Shown: positions 1 through 7,486 of the stretch, in pieces
Position numbering within the stretch: the stretch's first letter is position 1
Layout: each line of letters starts with the position of its first letter
From: Clostridiaceae bacterium OM02-2AC
GTDB lineage: Bacteria; Bacillota_I; Bacilli_A; Erysipelotrichales; Erysipelotrichaceae
Direction of reading: 5' to 3'
NCBI GenBank assembly: GCA_003481775.1
Contig: QULU01000018.1
Span: forward strand, 1 to 64,000
DNA length: 64,000 nucleotides
The notes under the pieces: generated by a model
What the model saw: the letters and a program-made list of their open reading frames with translations, nothing else
Told to the model about the DNA's origin: nothing
Databases searched by the model: none
Translations under genes and position numbers: made by a program

Positions 1-47
1 TCTGCCTCTGTTGCCGTAAGTCTTAGTTTTATGCTGTATTCTTTCAT
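1..47 (-). CDS. Partial small gene at left edge, possible MobC/ribbon-helix-helix type protein
   Basis: An ATG at 47 on the minus strand is preceded at a suitable distance by AAGGA and opens a frame that runs off the window after 15 codons (MKEYSIKLRLTATEA). The alternating basic/hydrophobic start followed by T-x-x-E-A resembles the N-terminus of ribbon-helix-helix or MobC-type relaxosome proteins, but 15 residues cannot prove this. It lies downstream of the primase gene on the same strand, in what looks like a mobile element. Seen: start codon and RBS. Inferred: family. Confidence 0.35.
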   Translation of the reverse strand, partial: MKEYSIKLRLTATEA

Positions 48-319
48 GTTCTTGTCCTTCTTTCTTTCGTTTTCGTCAGCAAGGGGATGCCCCTCAAAAG
101 GCTATTTAAGAGGAAACTTATGGTTGTCATACTTCTTCGAAAACACCCTTGCACAGATTTTTCAATGCTGCCTATTTTTTTGCAACTCCCTTATCTCTGC
201 ACATCTGAGTACATGCGCCACGGCTTGTTTTCAGCCGTTTTAGGAGTTGTTTCTTCGATATAGGTTTAGGCATACCTGCTAAATTAACGTATTTCTATAG
301 CCCTCGTTTCCGCTTGTGT
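48..319. other. Intergenic region in the mobile element, possible transfer origin
   Basis: No convincing gene is present in these 272 bases. A small stem (CGGCT/AGCCG, 221-237) and an A/T-rich stretch around 120-180 with a TTCTTCGAA palindrome near 130 are visible. The position, directly upstream of a putative relaxosome-type gene, is where an oriT commonly lies in integrative elements, but no nic site can be recognised. Confidence 0.2.
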
Positions 320-1867
320 TTAGGTCACGGACACATCCAGATCACGTACTAGGTAATCCAGGGCTGTCTGTGCATACCCCATCCATTTTTCAAGCTGTTG
401 TTGCCTTTGATAGGTGAGCCGTAGTCGATAGTCATCGGTTTCTCTTCTTTCCTTCAGCCTATCCATGTAATCTTTTAATAAGATCTTGAATCTGGAGGGA
501 TTCTGCTTGATATGCTGCAGGTCCCTCGTGACTAGAGATCTGTCGACCGCAAGGATATCGGCGATATCTTTGTTCTTCAGATGATGTACGTTCTTCAGTT
601 CACATACTCTCGTTCTCCTTTCCAGGATCTCCTGCTGTTTGGGTGTTAGATTCGTCAGTGTATTCTTGCGTTTCCTTTTGGCATACTCTGATTTCTTCAA
701 CCACTTCCGCTTAAGTACTCTTAGCCTTTTTTGCTCAACCACCACGATATTCAGTTTTTCGATGATCTTCGCAATCGAACATTTGTGTCTCCCCGGCGAT
801 GGTCTGCAAACAGTTTCCACTTCCTTTTCAGACAAGGGCTGATGCATCTCCTTATTCAGCTCCATAGCAAGGTCGACCGATTCCTTGATCGTATATCCCG
901 ACTAGACGGCTCTTTCTCTTACAAGATATAGCAGCAACTCTCGGTATCCTTCATACTGGCAGTTATGATTCCTTAGGATGATCAGCTTTCGCATGTCTTC
1001 ATAGAAATCTTTAAAATAAGGTTTCCTTGCCGATATGTCCTTTTTCACTTCCTTCTCCGGCTTTTTCTTTTTTTCCTTTTTCAGCCGATGTTGCTTGACC
1101 TCCATCACTGACCAGGGGAGCATTTCAATGAAATCCTGGATACGGTAATCCGTATCCTCATACTGCAAGATCCTTACCTGTCTTCCGGATTTACTGTTGA
1201 TCGTACCGGGTAGTCGTATCACCTGCGTGATGAGCATCGCACCGGCATCGATGCATAATTCTTCAAAACGGATATAGAACGCCTTCATGATGGCTCTGTA
1301 GAGACCTTCCATATGGTAGGAACAGTGCTGGAATGCATAGATGACATAAAGACCACGACCGGAATCCATGACAGCAGTCGGAGGGAAGGGAAGCTTGTCC
1401 TTTACCTTCTTTTTGTAAAATCTTTCAGCTTCCCAGTCCATAAACCTGTCATCCTTGTAATAGTCAAAATCCAATACCATAGCATTGATATGTCTGACAT
1501 TACTGCCTGCTTTCTTAGGCTTATAAAAGCTATTGAGTGAGTAATAGACATCTTCCGCTTGAGCGCATATCATTTCTTCACATTGGTCCAGAAAGATAGA
1601 GGTCTGTAGCATATGATCATACATACATCGTTTTCCTTTATCCATCCGGATATGTTCGCAATCCTTCAGCAAAGCTTTTGCGCCGGCCGGAGTGATATGC
1701 AGCTGATTTACAGCCGTTTGCATATCCATACCTTTACATAAAAGAGACATCAGTTCTTCCAATCGTTCATACCTCGATTTTTCTTCCCAAGTGGTGAGGA
1801 TGGAGGAATAACAGGTATCATCAGCACCGGCATGGATCTTTTTTATCAACTCAAGTCCCGGGACCAT
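320..1867 (-). pseudogene. RepB/AEP-like DNA primase interrupted by an in-frame TAG
   Basis: Two open frames, 902-1867 (321 codons) and 320-865, lie in the same reading frame and are separated only by a TAG at 902-904 and 12 sense codons. Read through, they make one protein of about 515 residues. The first part carries the features of archaeo-eukaryotic-type plasmid primases: MVLDFDYYKDDRF (metal-binding DxD), a DSGRGLYVIYAF motif and VIRLPGTINSKSG. The residues after the stop (NKEMHQPLSEKEVETV) look like the helical domain that normally follows in these primases, and the end carries a sigma-like HTH (NKDIADILAVDRSLVTRDL). A single TGG to TAG change would explain the break. Start ATG 1867 has GAGAGGAGG in front of it. 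The primase would start replication of a plasmid or integrative element. Either a nonsense-mutated gene, a sequencing error, or a stop that is suppressed. Confidence 0.65.
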
Positions 1868-2174
1868 TCTTTACCTCCTCTCCATCCCCATCGAACACCC
1901 CCTGATCATTCAGAATATCCAATGTGTCGTCAAGCTTACTAATCAATGCTATATTTTCTCTGATGTCCTCAGGTAAGTCATCCCAAACATCATCTTTAGA
2001 AGCAAGGAACGCAAACTCAGGGTTTCTGGCAATGGCAAGTAAGATAACACGAACTAATTTTCCATAGGTATTGATATTTACTCGCGTTCTAAGCTCTTCC
2101 ACTTGCTCCATTTCTTGCGGAGTGAAGTTAGAAACGATTCTTTTATTGCGTATAATGTCCGTTTTATCAGCCAT
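1851..2174 (-). CDS. Small accessory protein of mobile element, unknown function
   Basis: A 107-residue protein starting at ATG 2174, chosen because GGAGGT sits 6 bases upstream; an in-frame ATG at 2195 lacks such a site. The N-terminal half (NKRIVSNFTPQEMEQVEELRT) resembles a short DNA-binding or relaxosome accessory protein, and the C-terminus is acidic. Its last 17 bases overlap the start of the primase gene, so the two are probably translated together. It is the first gene after the tRNA-Glu boundary. Function unknown; a copy-control or mobilisation accessory role is a guess from the neighbour. Confidence 0.6.
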   Translation of the reverse strand: MADKTDIIRNKRIVSNFTPQEMEQVEELRTRVNINTYGKLVRVILLAIARNPEFAFLASKDDVWDDLPEDIRENIALISKLDDTLDILNDQGVFDGDGEEVKNGPGT

Positions 2175-2193
2175 ATCCTTACCTCCGAATAAC

Positions 2194-2247
2194 AAAAAAG
2201 TGGTACCCGACTATAAACTTTAAGGAAAGATTATAGTCAGATACCAC
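2194..2247 (-). terminator. Long hairpin with U-tract upstream of the element genes
   Basis: Arms at 2200-2216 and 2231-2247 pair over 17 positions on the minus-strand RNA, with two G-U wobbles, around a 14-base loop, followed by TTTTTT. It sits between the tRNA-Glu and the first element gene and is oriented to stop transcription entering the element, or to attenuate its own leader. Confidence 0.6.
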
Positions 2248-2253
2248 AGATTT

Positions 2254-2285
2254 ATAAAAAAACGAACTATTTGTCATAGTTCGTT
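2254..2285 (-). terminator. Terminator of tRNA-Glu
   Basis: Perfect 10-base-pair stem AACGAACTAT/ATAGTTCGTT (2261-2270 with 2276-2285), loop of 5, followed on the minus strand by TTTTTTT. It lies 12 bases beyond the tRNA 3' end. Confidence 0.8.
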
Positions 2286-2296
2286 AAATTTGTACA

Positions 2297-2372
2297 TGGT
2301 GACGCGTACGGGATTCGAACCCGTGAATGCTTGCGTGAAAGGCAAGTGAGTTAACCGTTTCTCCAACGCGCC
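2297..2372 (-). tRNA. tRNA-Glu (anticodon UUC)
   Basis: The minus strand folds as a complete 76-base tRNA with encoded CCA. Acceptor arm GGCGCGT pairs with ACGCGTC, the anticodon loop is CTTTCAC with TTC in the middle (reads GAA), and the T arm carries GGTTCGAATCC. It is identical to the copy at 30279-30354. Its 3' end faces the mobile-element genes at 1-2195, the usual side for an integrase attachment site. Confidence 0.97.
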
Positions 2373-2392
2373 ATACTTCTAACTGCCTGTAT

Positions 2393-2422
2393 AGTATAAC
2401 AAATAATATTCCATTACGTCAA
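2393..2422 (-). promoter_or_regulatory. Promoter of tRNA-Glu
   Basis: On the minus strand TTGACG (2417-2422) and TATACT (2393-2398) are separated by 18 bases, about 20 bases upstream of the mature tRNA 5' end. Confidence 0.75.
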
Positions 2423-2624
2423 GCGTTTTTTTTATTTTTTAGAAAAAACATTCCTTTTCACACCACGATTGCCTCAGGGAATACTATATACCACCGCCTA
2501 TAAGAAACACACCTCGATTTATAAATGACTTATAATGTTATCCTGTTTTTGCATTCTCGATAGCATAGAGAAATCCTGCTTCGCTGCCGGTATTGGTTTC
2601 CAGTATTAACAGCATAAAGAAAGA

Positions 2625-2650
2625 CCGAAAATCACAGGATTCCCGGTCAT
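2625..2650 (-). terminator. Weak terminator after the Lys/Ala-rich gene
   Basis: GACCG (2644-2648 on the minus strand) pairs with CGGTC (2633-2637), followed by TTTCTTT. The stem is short, so efficiency is uncertain. Confidence 0.4.
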
Positions 2651-2658
2651 AGCTTTCT

Positions 2659-4083
2659 TTATTTATTGATGATATCCATGATGCTCTGGTAGTACGTATA
2701 ACGCCCGTCAACATACTGTAATGACTCATAGGCAAGTGCTTTCGCCTTGTTGAAGTCAATGCTTTCATACACAGAAGCAAAACGGTAATAAATATAATCC
2801 TTAATCTGGTTGTCGCGCAGGATATAGCCGTAGCATTCATCACCATGACCGAAATCACCATGCTTGATATAAAGATCCGCTACATCCAACAGGATATTCA
2901 ACTGATATTTCTCATACAGATCACTGTACTGGGATAGAACAGCGAATGCAAAATCCTCATAGAATTTTACATCATCATACTGCCAGCTTGGCAGAATCGC
3001 ATATGCAAACTGGAAGAAATGCGCTACAAATGCATCCACATCCGCACCAATCAGATCACTAACGATTGCTGCATCGGTAATGTTTTTGCGCTGCCCGATC
3101 ATCAGCAGCTTCTCACACACCTTGAATTCCTTCAGGTATTCCGCAGCATTTGCTTCTGCATCGTCTTTCATCTCAGCCTTCAGACATGCAGCGATATCCT
3201 TCTTCAGCTCTTTATAATCCATAGCCTTAACATCCATGGTATCTGCCACCTTTTCCAGAACGACAGAAATCAAGTCTGTATCGAAGCCGTCCTTATCATA
3301 TGTGAAGCCTTTGTCTAATAGAGCGTTTCCATCAATGATGTTTTTCGCAATCTGCTTACTGTCTGCCTCATCAAGAAGGAATCTTGTGTAGTCTTCATAT
3401 ACATGCTGTACACCCATCGCCTGTGCCTTCTGAATCGCTTCGTCCAAAGACAATGCAGCATAGGCTTCCAGCTTTTCCTTATCAGCCTTTTTCGGTGCAG
3501 CTTTTTTCGCTGCCGGCTTTTTGACTGCCGGCTTTTTGACTGCCGGCTTCTTCTCTGCCTTCTTTTCCTCGCTCTTCTTCACAGCCTTTTTTGCTGCTGG
3601 CTCAGCCGCCTTCGCTGCTGCTGTTTTTCCCGCTGATTTTTTGGCAGCTTTCTTTGCAGGCTTCTCTTCAGCCTTTGCCGCTTCCTCTTTACTCTCTTCT
3701 TTTTTCACTGTTTTCTTTGCTGCAGTTTTCTTCGCTGCCGGTTTCTTCTTAGCCTCCGCTTTTGCTTCCGTCAGCTTTTCTTCAGCTTTTTCTGAAGCTT
3801 TCGCTGTCTTTGTTTCCAGCTTTACAGCTTCCTTTGTCTCAATTTTTTCCGGTGCAGGGGCTGTCGTCAGCTTTTCTGCCTCCTTGGCGGTTGTGATTTT
3901 CTCAACCTTTTTCGTTGTGATTTTTTCCGGTTCCTTCTCTGCGGTTATTTTCTTCGCTTCCGGCTCCGCTGTCAGCTTCAGCTGCTCCTGTGCCGCTTTT
4001 GTTTCAGTCTTAGCTGCAGCCTTTGTAGTTGCCTTTGCTGTCGATTTCTTAGTCAATGTTTTCTTTTTCGTAGTTTTAGCCAT
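2659..4083 (-). CDS. Lysine/alanine-rich protein with helical C-terminal domain
   Basis: A 474-residue protein with two very different halves. Residues 1 to about 205 are low-complexity: first imperfect EKITT/EKLTT units, then KKPAAKK, KKTAAKK and KPAVKKPAVKK runs like histone H1 or AlgP tails, strongly basic with acidic EE patches. Residues about 205-474 form an ordinary soluble helical domain rich in aromatic residues; the C-terminal part (DVADLYIKHGDFGHG and following) looks like TPR-type helix pairs. No signal peptide. Start at 4083 is supported by GGAGGG. It is transcribed alone. A nucleoid-associated or nucleic-acid-binding role through the tail is plausible; I do not recognise the C-terminal domain and assign no function. 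Confidence 0.8.
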   Translation of the reverse strand: MAKTTKKKTLTKKSTAKATTKAAAKTETKAAQEQLKLTAEPEAKKITAEKEPEKITTKKVEKITTAKEAEKLTTAPAPEKIETKEAVKLETKTAKASEKAEEKLTEAKAEAKKKPAAKKTAAKKTVKKEESKEEAAKAEEKPAKKAAKKSAGKTAAAKAAEPAAKKAVKKSEEKKAEKKPAVKKPAVKKPAAKKAAPKKADKEKLEAYAALSLDEAIQKAQAMGVQHVYEDYTRFLLDEADSKQIAKNIIDGNALLDKGFTYDKDGFDTDLISVVLEKVADTMDVKAMDYKELKKDIAACLKAEMKDDAEANAAEYLKEFKVCEKLLMIGQRKNITDAAIVSDLIGADVDAFVAHFFQFAYAILPSWQYDDVKFYEDFAFAVLSQYSDLYEKYQLNILLDVADLYIKHGDFGHGDECYGYILRDNQIKDYIYYRFASVYESIDFNKAKALAYESLQYVDGRYTYYQSIMDIINK

Positions 4084-4397
4084 GTGTTTTACCCTCCGAC
4101 TTTTTTACTTCTCTTTTCTCTTATGTTAATCGCAAAATACAGACGATATTCATTTCTTTTCAGAAAATCCCTTTTCATTATAGCACAACATGTCTGTATG
4201 GTTAAGGAAGTTTCCGTGTTTTTCTGCGTAAAATCTGTTTTTTTCGATTTTTTGCGGCATGTTTTCACACATTCCATCCAGAATTCATAAGAAATTCACA
4301 CATTTGCTATATTTTTCTGAGATAATGTTTTTGTAAAATAAGACACGTAAAATGACTATGTCACTTGTAGTCTTATGCATAAAAGGAGGACACACAC
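4084..4397. other. Divergent intergenic region, no gene
   Basis: These 314 bases separate the Lys/Ala-rich gene from htrA. They are AT-rich and hold the promoters of both genes; a GATAAT-type -10 near 4320 fits htrA, but no convincing -35 could be assigned. No structured RNA or repeat was noticed. Confidence 0.4.
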
Positions 4398-5687
4398 ATG
4401 GAAGACTTTGAAGTATATGAAGAACATAATGAGGAAGAAACGAAACAGAATTCGTTCAATGAAAAAACACAGAACCCTGAAATGAACATGGATGCTTCCG
4501 GGCCAGCCCCGCAGAAGGATAGGAAGCCATCGTTTGTCAAACGACACCGCAATGCCTGCATTATCAGCGGATGTCTGCTGGTATCCATCGGAGGCGGCTT
4601 TGGAGGTGCCACACTGGCATATCAGCTGAGCAAGGGCGATGGAAATGGAACCGTTCTTTATCAGGCAGTTGAGAAAACCAATTCTTCCAAGAACAATACT
4701 GCAAATGCAACCAGTATGTCGGTTAAGGATATCGCAAACGAAGCAATGGACAGTGTTGTGGAAATCAAAACGGAATCCGTTTCCACAAATGAATATTTCC
4801 AGCAGGCGGTGCAATCCGGTGCCGGCAGCGGTGTCATTCTGAGCAAGGATGGATACATCGTGACAAACAATCACGTCATTGAAGGTGCAAGTAAAATCAA
4901 GGTGACAACCAAGGATGGAAAATCCTATGATGCCAAGCTGATCGGAACCGACGCATCCACCGATCTGGCGGTTATCAAAATAGAGGCAGCGAATCTGAAG
5001 CCGGCGGTCATGGGCAGCAGCTCCAAGCTGGAGGTCGGTGACACGGCGGTCGCTATTGGAAATCCACTCGGTGAGCTCGGCGGCACCGTAACAAGCGGCA
5101 TTATTTCCGCACTGGATCGGGAGGTTACGATCGACAATCAGACCATGCACCTTCTACAGACAAATGCTGCCATCAATCCGGGAAATTCCGGTGGTGGATT
5201 GTTCAATGATCAGGGCGAATTGATCGGTATCGTAAACGCCAAGTCAAGCGGCTCCAATATTGAAGGGCTGGGCTTTGCCATTCCAATCGACCGTGCGAAG
5301 GATGTCATAACAAACCTGATTGAAAACGGTTATGTAAAGGGCCGTGCATCACTGGGGGTGACGCTGACGCTTGGCACCAGCAACAATCCGTTTAGCTCCG
5401 ATACAAGCACACAGGTCTATATCAACAGTGTAGTAAAGGGCAAGGCTGCAGATAAGGCAGGCTTGCAGGCCGGCGATCAGATTTTAAAGGTGGACGACAA
5501 GGATGTGGAAAGCATCTCCGATGTGAAAACAGCCGTCAATTCCCACAAGGCAGGAGAAACGATGAAAATTACCGTGCTGCGGGATCGTTCTACAAAAACC
5601 TTTACCGTAACACTCGGTGAAGCAGATAATACAGCATCCTCTACGGATGAGGGCTCCTCTCAGCAGGCGCCAAACCAGAATCGCTGA
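4398..5687 (+). CDS. htrA: HtrA/DegP-family membrane-anchored serine protease
   Basis: 429 residues. A cytoplasmic acidic N-terminus (about 1-50) is followed by one membrane segment (about 53-75), so the protease domain is outside the cell. The trypsin-like domain carries the triad: His159 in TNNHVIEG, Asp189 in STDLAVIKI and Ser264 in NPGNSGGGL. A single PDZ domain occupies about 335-415 (VVKGKAADKAGLQAGDQILKV). This is the standard layout of Firmicute HtrA/YycK-type quality-control proteases that degrade or refold damaged exported proteins. Start ATG 4398 follows AAAAGGAGGA. It is transcribed alone and is followed by a hairpin at 5745. Confidence 0.95.
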   Translation: MEDFEVYEEHNEEETKQNSFNEKTQNPEMNMDASGPAPQKDRKPSFVKRHRNACIISGCLLVSIGGGFGGATLAYQLSKGDGNGTVLYQAVEKTNSSKNNTANATSMSVKDIANEAMDSVVEIKTESVSTNEYFQQAVQSGAGSGVILSKDGYIVTNNHVIEGASKIKVTTKDGKSYDAKLIGTDASTDLAVIKIEAANLKPAVMGSSSKLEVGDTAVAIGNPLGELGGTVTSGIISALDREVTIDNQTMHLLQTNAAINPGNSGGGLFNDQGELIGIVNAKSSGSNIEGLGFAIPIDRAKDVITNLIENGYVKGRASLGVTLTLGTSNNPFSSDTSTQVYINSVVKGKAADKAGLQAGDQILKVDDKDVESISDVKTAVNSHKAGETMKITVLRDRSTKTFTVTLGEADNTASSTDEGSSQQAPNQNR

Positions 5688-5744
5688 TTTCTATCATATC
5701 GCAGAAATACCGTACAGGCATCACTATAAAAGCAGTATCTAAAC

Positions 5745-5782
5745 AGGCTTTTCCATTCCACCACGGATGGGAAAGCCTTTTC
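5745..5782 (+). terminator. Terminator of htrA
   Basis: AGGCTTTTCCAT pairs with ATGGGAAAGCCT (one G-U) around a short loop and is followed by TTTTCT. Confidence 0.75.
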
Positions 5783-5872
5783 TATGTGCGGCAGCCCCGC
5801 TTGCTTCGATTTCCTTTCCTTTTATTGTATTTTGCAATGTGCTGCATACAATAAAAGCACAGATATAAAGAA

Positions 5873-5979
5873 ACCTTTACTTTCAGGTGTTTATGAAAAG
5901 GGTAATCCAGCCTGCCATTGATACCTTCAATCGTTGGATTACCCTGTTTTATTTTCTCATACATGCATGCGTATGAAGG
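5873..5979 (+). repeat. Palindromic intergenic repeat, copy 1
   Basis: One of five related elements in the window. The core is a perfect 10-base inverted repeat, GGGTAATCCA (5900-5909) and TGGATTACCC (5935-5944), around a 25-base loop containing CATTGATAC. The left flank is CTTTACTTTCAGGTGTTTATGAAAA and the right flank is TGTTTTATTTTCTCAT, as in the other copies. It lies between htrA and malQ. The T-rich right flank could also help stop transcription. Confidence 0.7.
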
Positions 5980-6005
5980 CTCTGCCTCCTGCACGCTTGC
6001 GACGA

Positions 6006-7478
6006 TCAGCTACGCCCGCTTGTTTGAATCCATTCCCCCAGCTTAGGCAGCAGCGCATAAAATTCTTTGAGATTCTTAACCTTCCACTCCCAGTTGGGAC
6101 TGCCAATCGTTCCCGGTGTATTCAGTCGCCCCTCACTCTTTAGGCCGAGAATATCACTCATTGGAAGAATTACAACATCGGCAGCACTATCCAGACAATA
6201 GCGAATTACCAGCTCATGGAACATCCGGTTATCATAACCGCAGTTATGGAAAAATCTGCGCAGAGCAATGCGGCGATTTTGTGTCAGCTGCTGATAAAAG
6301 CCCTCCAGTGTGTCATTATCATGTGTTCCCGTATACAAAATGATATGCTCCTTACGGGGTTTCTTGAGCAGCTTGGGCTGCAGCTCAAAGGAAATGACAT
6401 TCATCCCCATCAAATCGTAATGGTCACGCAGCTTGCCAACCTGTCTGCGTAAATCGCCTAAATCCTCTGCAATCAGGCGAATATCCGGAAATCTGCGAAA
6501 TACCTCATCGAAAAACTCATAGGAAGGTCCCATGATCCATTCCCCGTCCTTCGCAGTCGGACAGGATGCCGGTATTTTCCAATAGGTATCAAAGGCACGG
6601 AAATGATCCAGACGGATGATATCATACTGCTGCTGATTCCAGGCAAGACGCTCCATCCAAAAATCATAGTGATCCTTCTTCATCTGCTTCCAGTTATAGA
6701 TCGGGTTTCCCCAGCGCTGTCCGTTTTCACTGAAATAATCCGGTGGTACCCCTGCGATATGACTTGGATTTCCCTGCGGATCCAGCAGGAAGTCCTCCTG
6801 ATTCTGCCAGACATCCGCACTGTCAAGTCCGACATAAAACGGCAGATCTCCCATGATTTCCACACCATGTGCATTCGCATATGCTTTGACCTGATTCCAT
6901 TGCTTATAGAAGATGAACTGCAGAAACTGCTCATAGCGGATTTCCTCCTCAAACTCCTTCAACGAAAAGCGCCGGTTGCGAATCCATTCCCGCTGTTCCT
7001 TTGGCCACTGTGTCCAGCTTGCCATTTGATTATGCTTCTTCAGCGTTATGAAAACAGCATATGGATACAGCCACTGAGCAGTGGAACAAAACAGCTGATA
7101 TTCCTGAGAGAAGGTATCCTGCATTTTCAAAAAGGTCTTATATGCCTTTTTCAGATACGGTGCCTTGAAAGCACGCACGCCGTCATAGTCCACCGTTTCT
7201 GAAAATTTATTATAATTGCGAATAGAGCTTTGCTTGAGGAGTCCATAATCTGCTAATGTATCCACACTGATGTAGATTTCATCCCCTGCATATGATGAAA
7301 ACGGCTGGTAGGGCGAATTCCCATAGCCTACAGGATTCAGCGGCAGAATCTGCCAGATGCGGATATGCTGCTTACTGATGGCATCTATGAGCCGATAGGT
7401 GTGTTTGCCGAAATCACCGATTCCCTGATTTCCCGGCAATGACGAAATAGGCATTAAAATTCCAGTTTGTCTCTCCAT
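6006..7478 (-). CDS. malQ: 4-alpha-glucanotransferase (amylomaltase)
   Basis: 490 residues, normal length for GH77. Transfers alpha-1,4-glucan segments between maltodextrins. The N-terminus (GILMPISSLPGNQGIGDFG) is the family signature; the catalytic motifs are visible as nucleophile region DIIRLDHFRAF, acid/base IAEDLG and TGTHDNDT. Start ATG 7478 has AGGAGGAATT in front. Only 8 bases separate it from the end of glgP, so the two are co-transcribed. Together they turn intracellular glycogen or maltodextrins into glucose-1-phosphate and longer chains for further phosphorolysis. Confidence 0.96.
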   Translation of the reverse strand: MERQTGILMPISSLPGNQGIGDFGKHTYRLIDAISKQHIRIWQILPLNPVGYGNSPYQPFSSYAGDEIYISVDTLADYGLLKQSSIRNYNKFSETVDYDGVRAFKAPYLKKAYKTFLKMQDTFSQEYQLFCSTAQWLYPYAVFITLKKHNQMASWTQWPKEQREWIRNRRFSLKEFEEEIRYEQFLQFIFYKQWNQVKAYANAHGVEIMGDLPFYVGLDSADVWQNQEDFLLDPQGNPSHIAGVPPDYFSENGQRWGNPIYNWKQMKKDHYDFWMERLAWNQQQYDIIRLDHFRAFDTYWKIPASCPTAKDGEWIMGPSYEFFDEVFRRFPDIRLIAEDLGDLRRQVGKLRDHYDLMGMNVISFELQPKLLKKPRKEHIILYTGTHDNDTLEGFYQQLTQNRRIALRRFFHNCGYDNRMFHELVIRYCLDSAADVVILPMSDILGLKSEGRLNTPGTIGSPNWEWKVKNLKEFYALLPKLGEWIQTSGRS

Positions 7479-7486
7479 AATTCCTC

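Noticed and set aside
3521..4129. 202-codon plus-strand frame rich in Phe and Ala
   Set aside because: It is the antisense of the repetitive Lys/Ala tail coding region on the minus strand, whose codon pattern forces it open; no RBS.
4356..5150. 264-codon minus-strand frame opposite htrA
   Set aside because: Shadow of htrA; no family signature and no RBS.
5782..5994. 70-codon minus-strand frame between htrA and malQ
   Set aside because: It is made of the palindromic repeat copy 1 sequence; the peptide is only the translation of the repeat.
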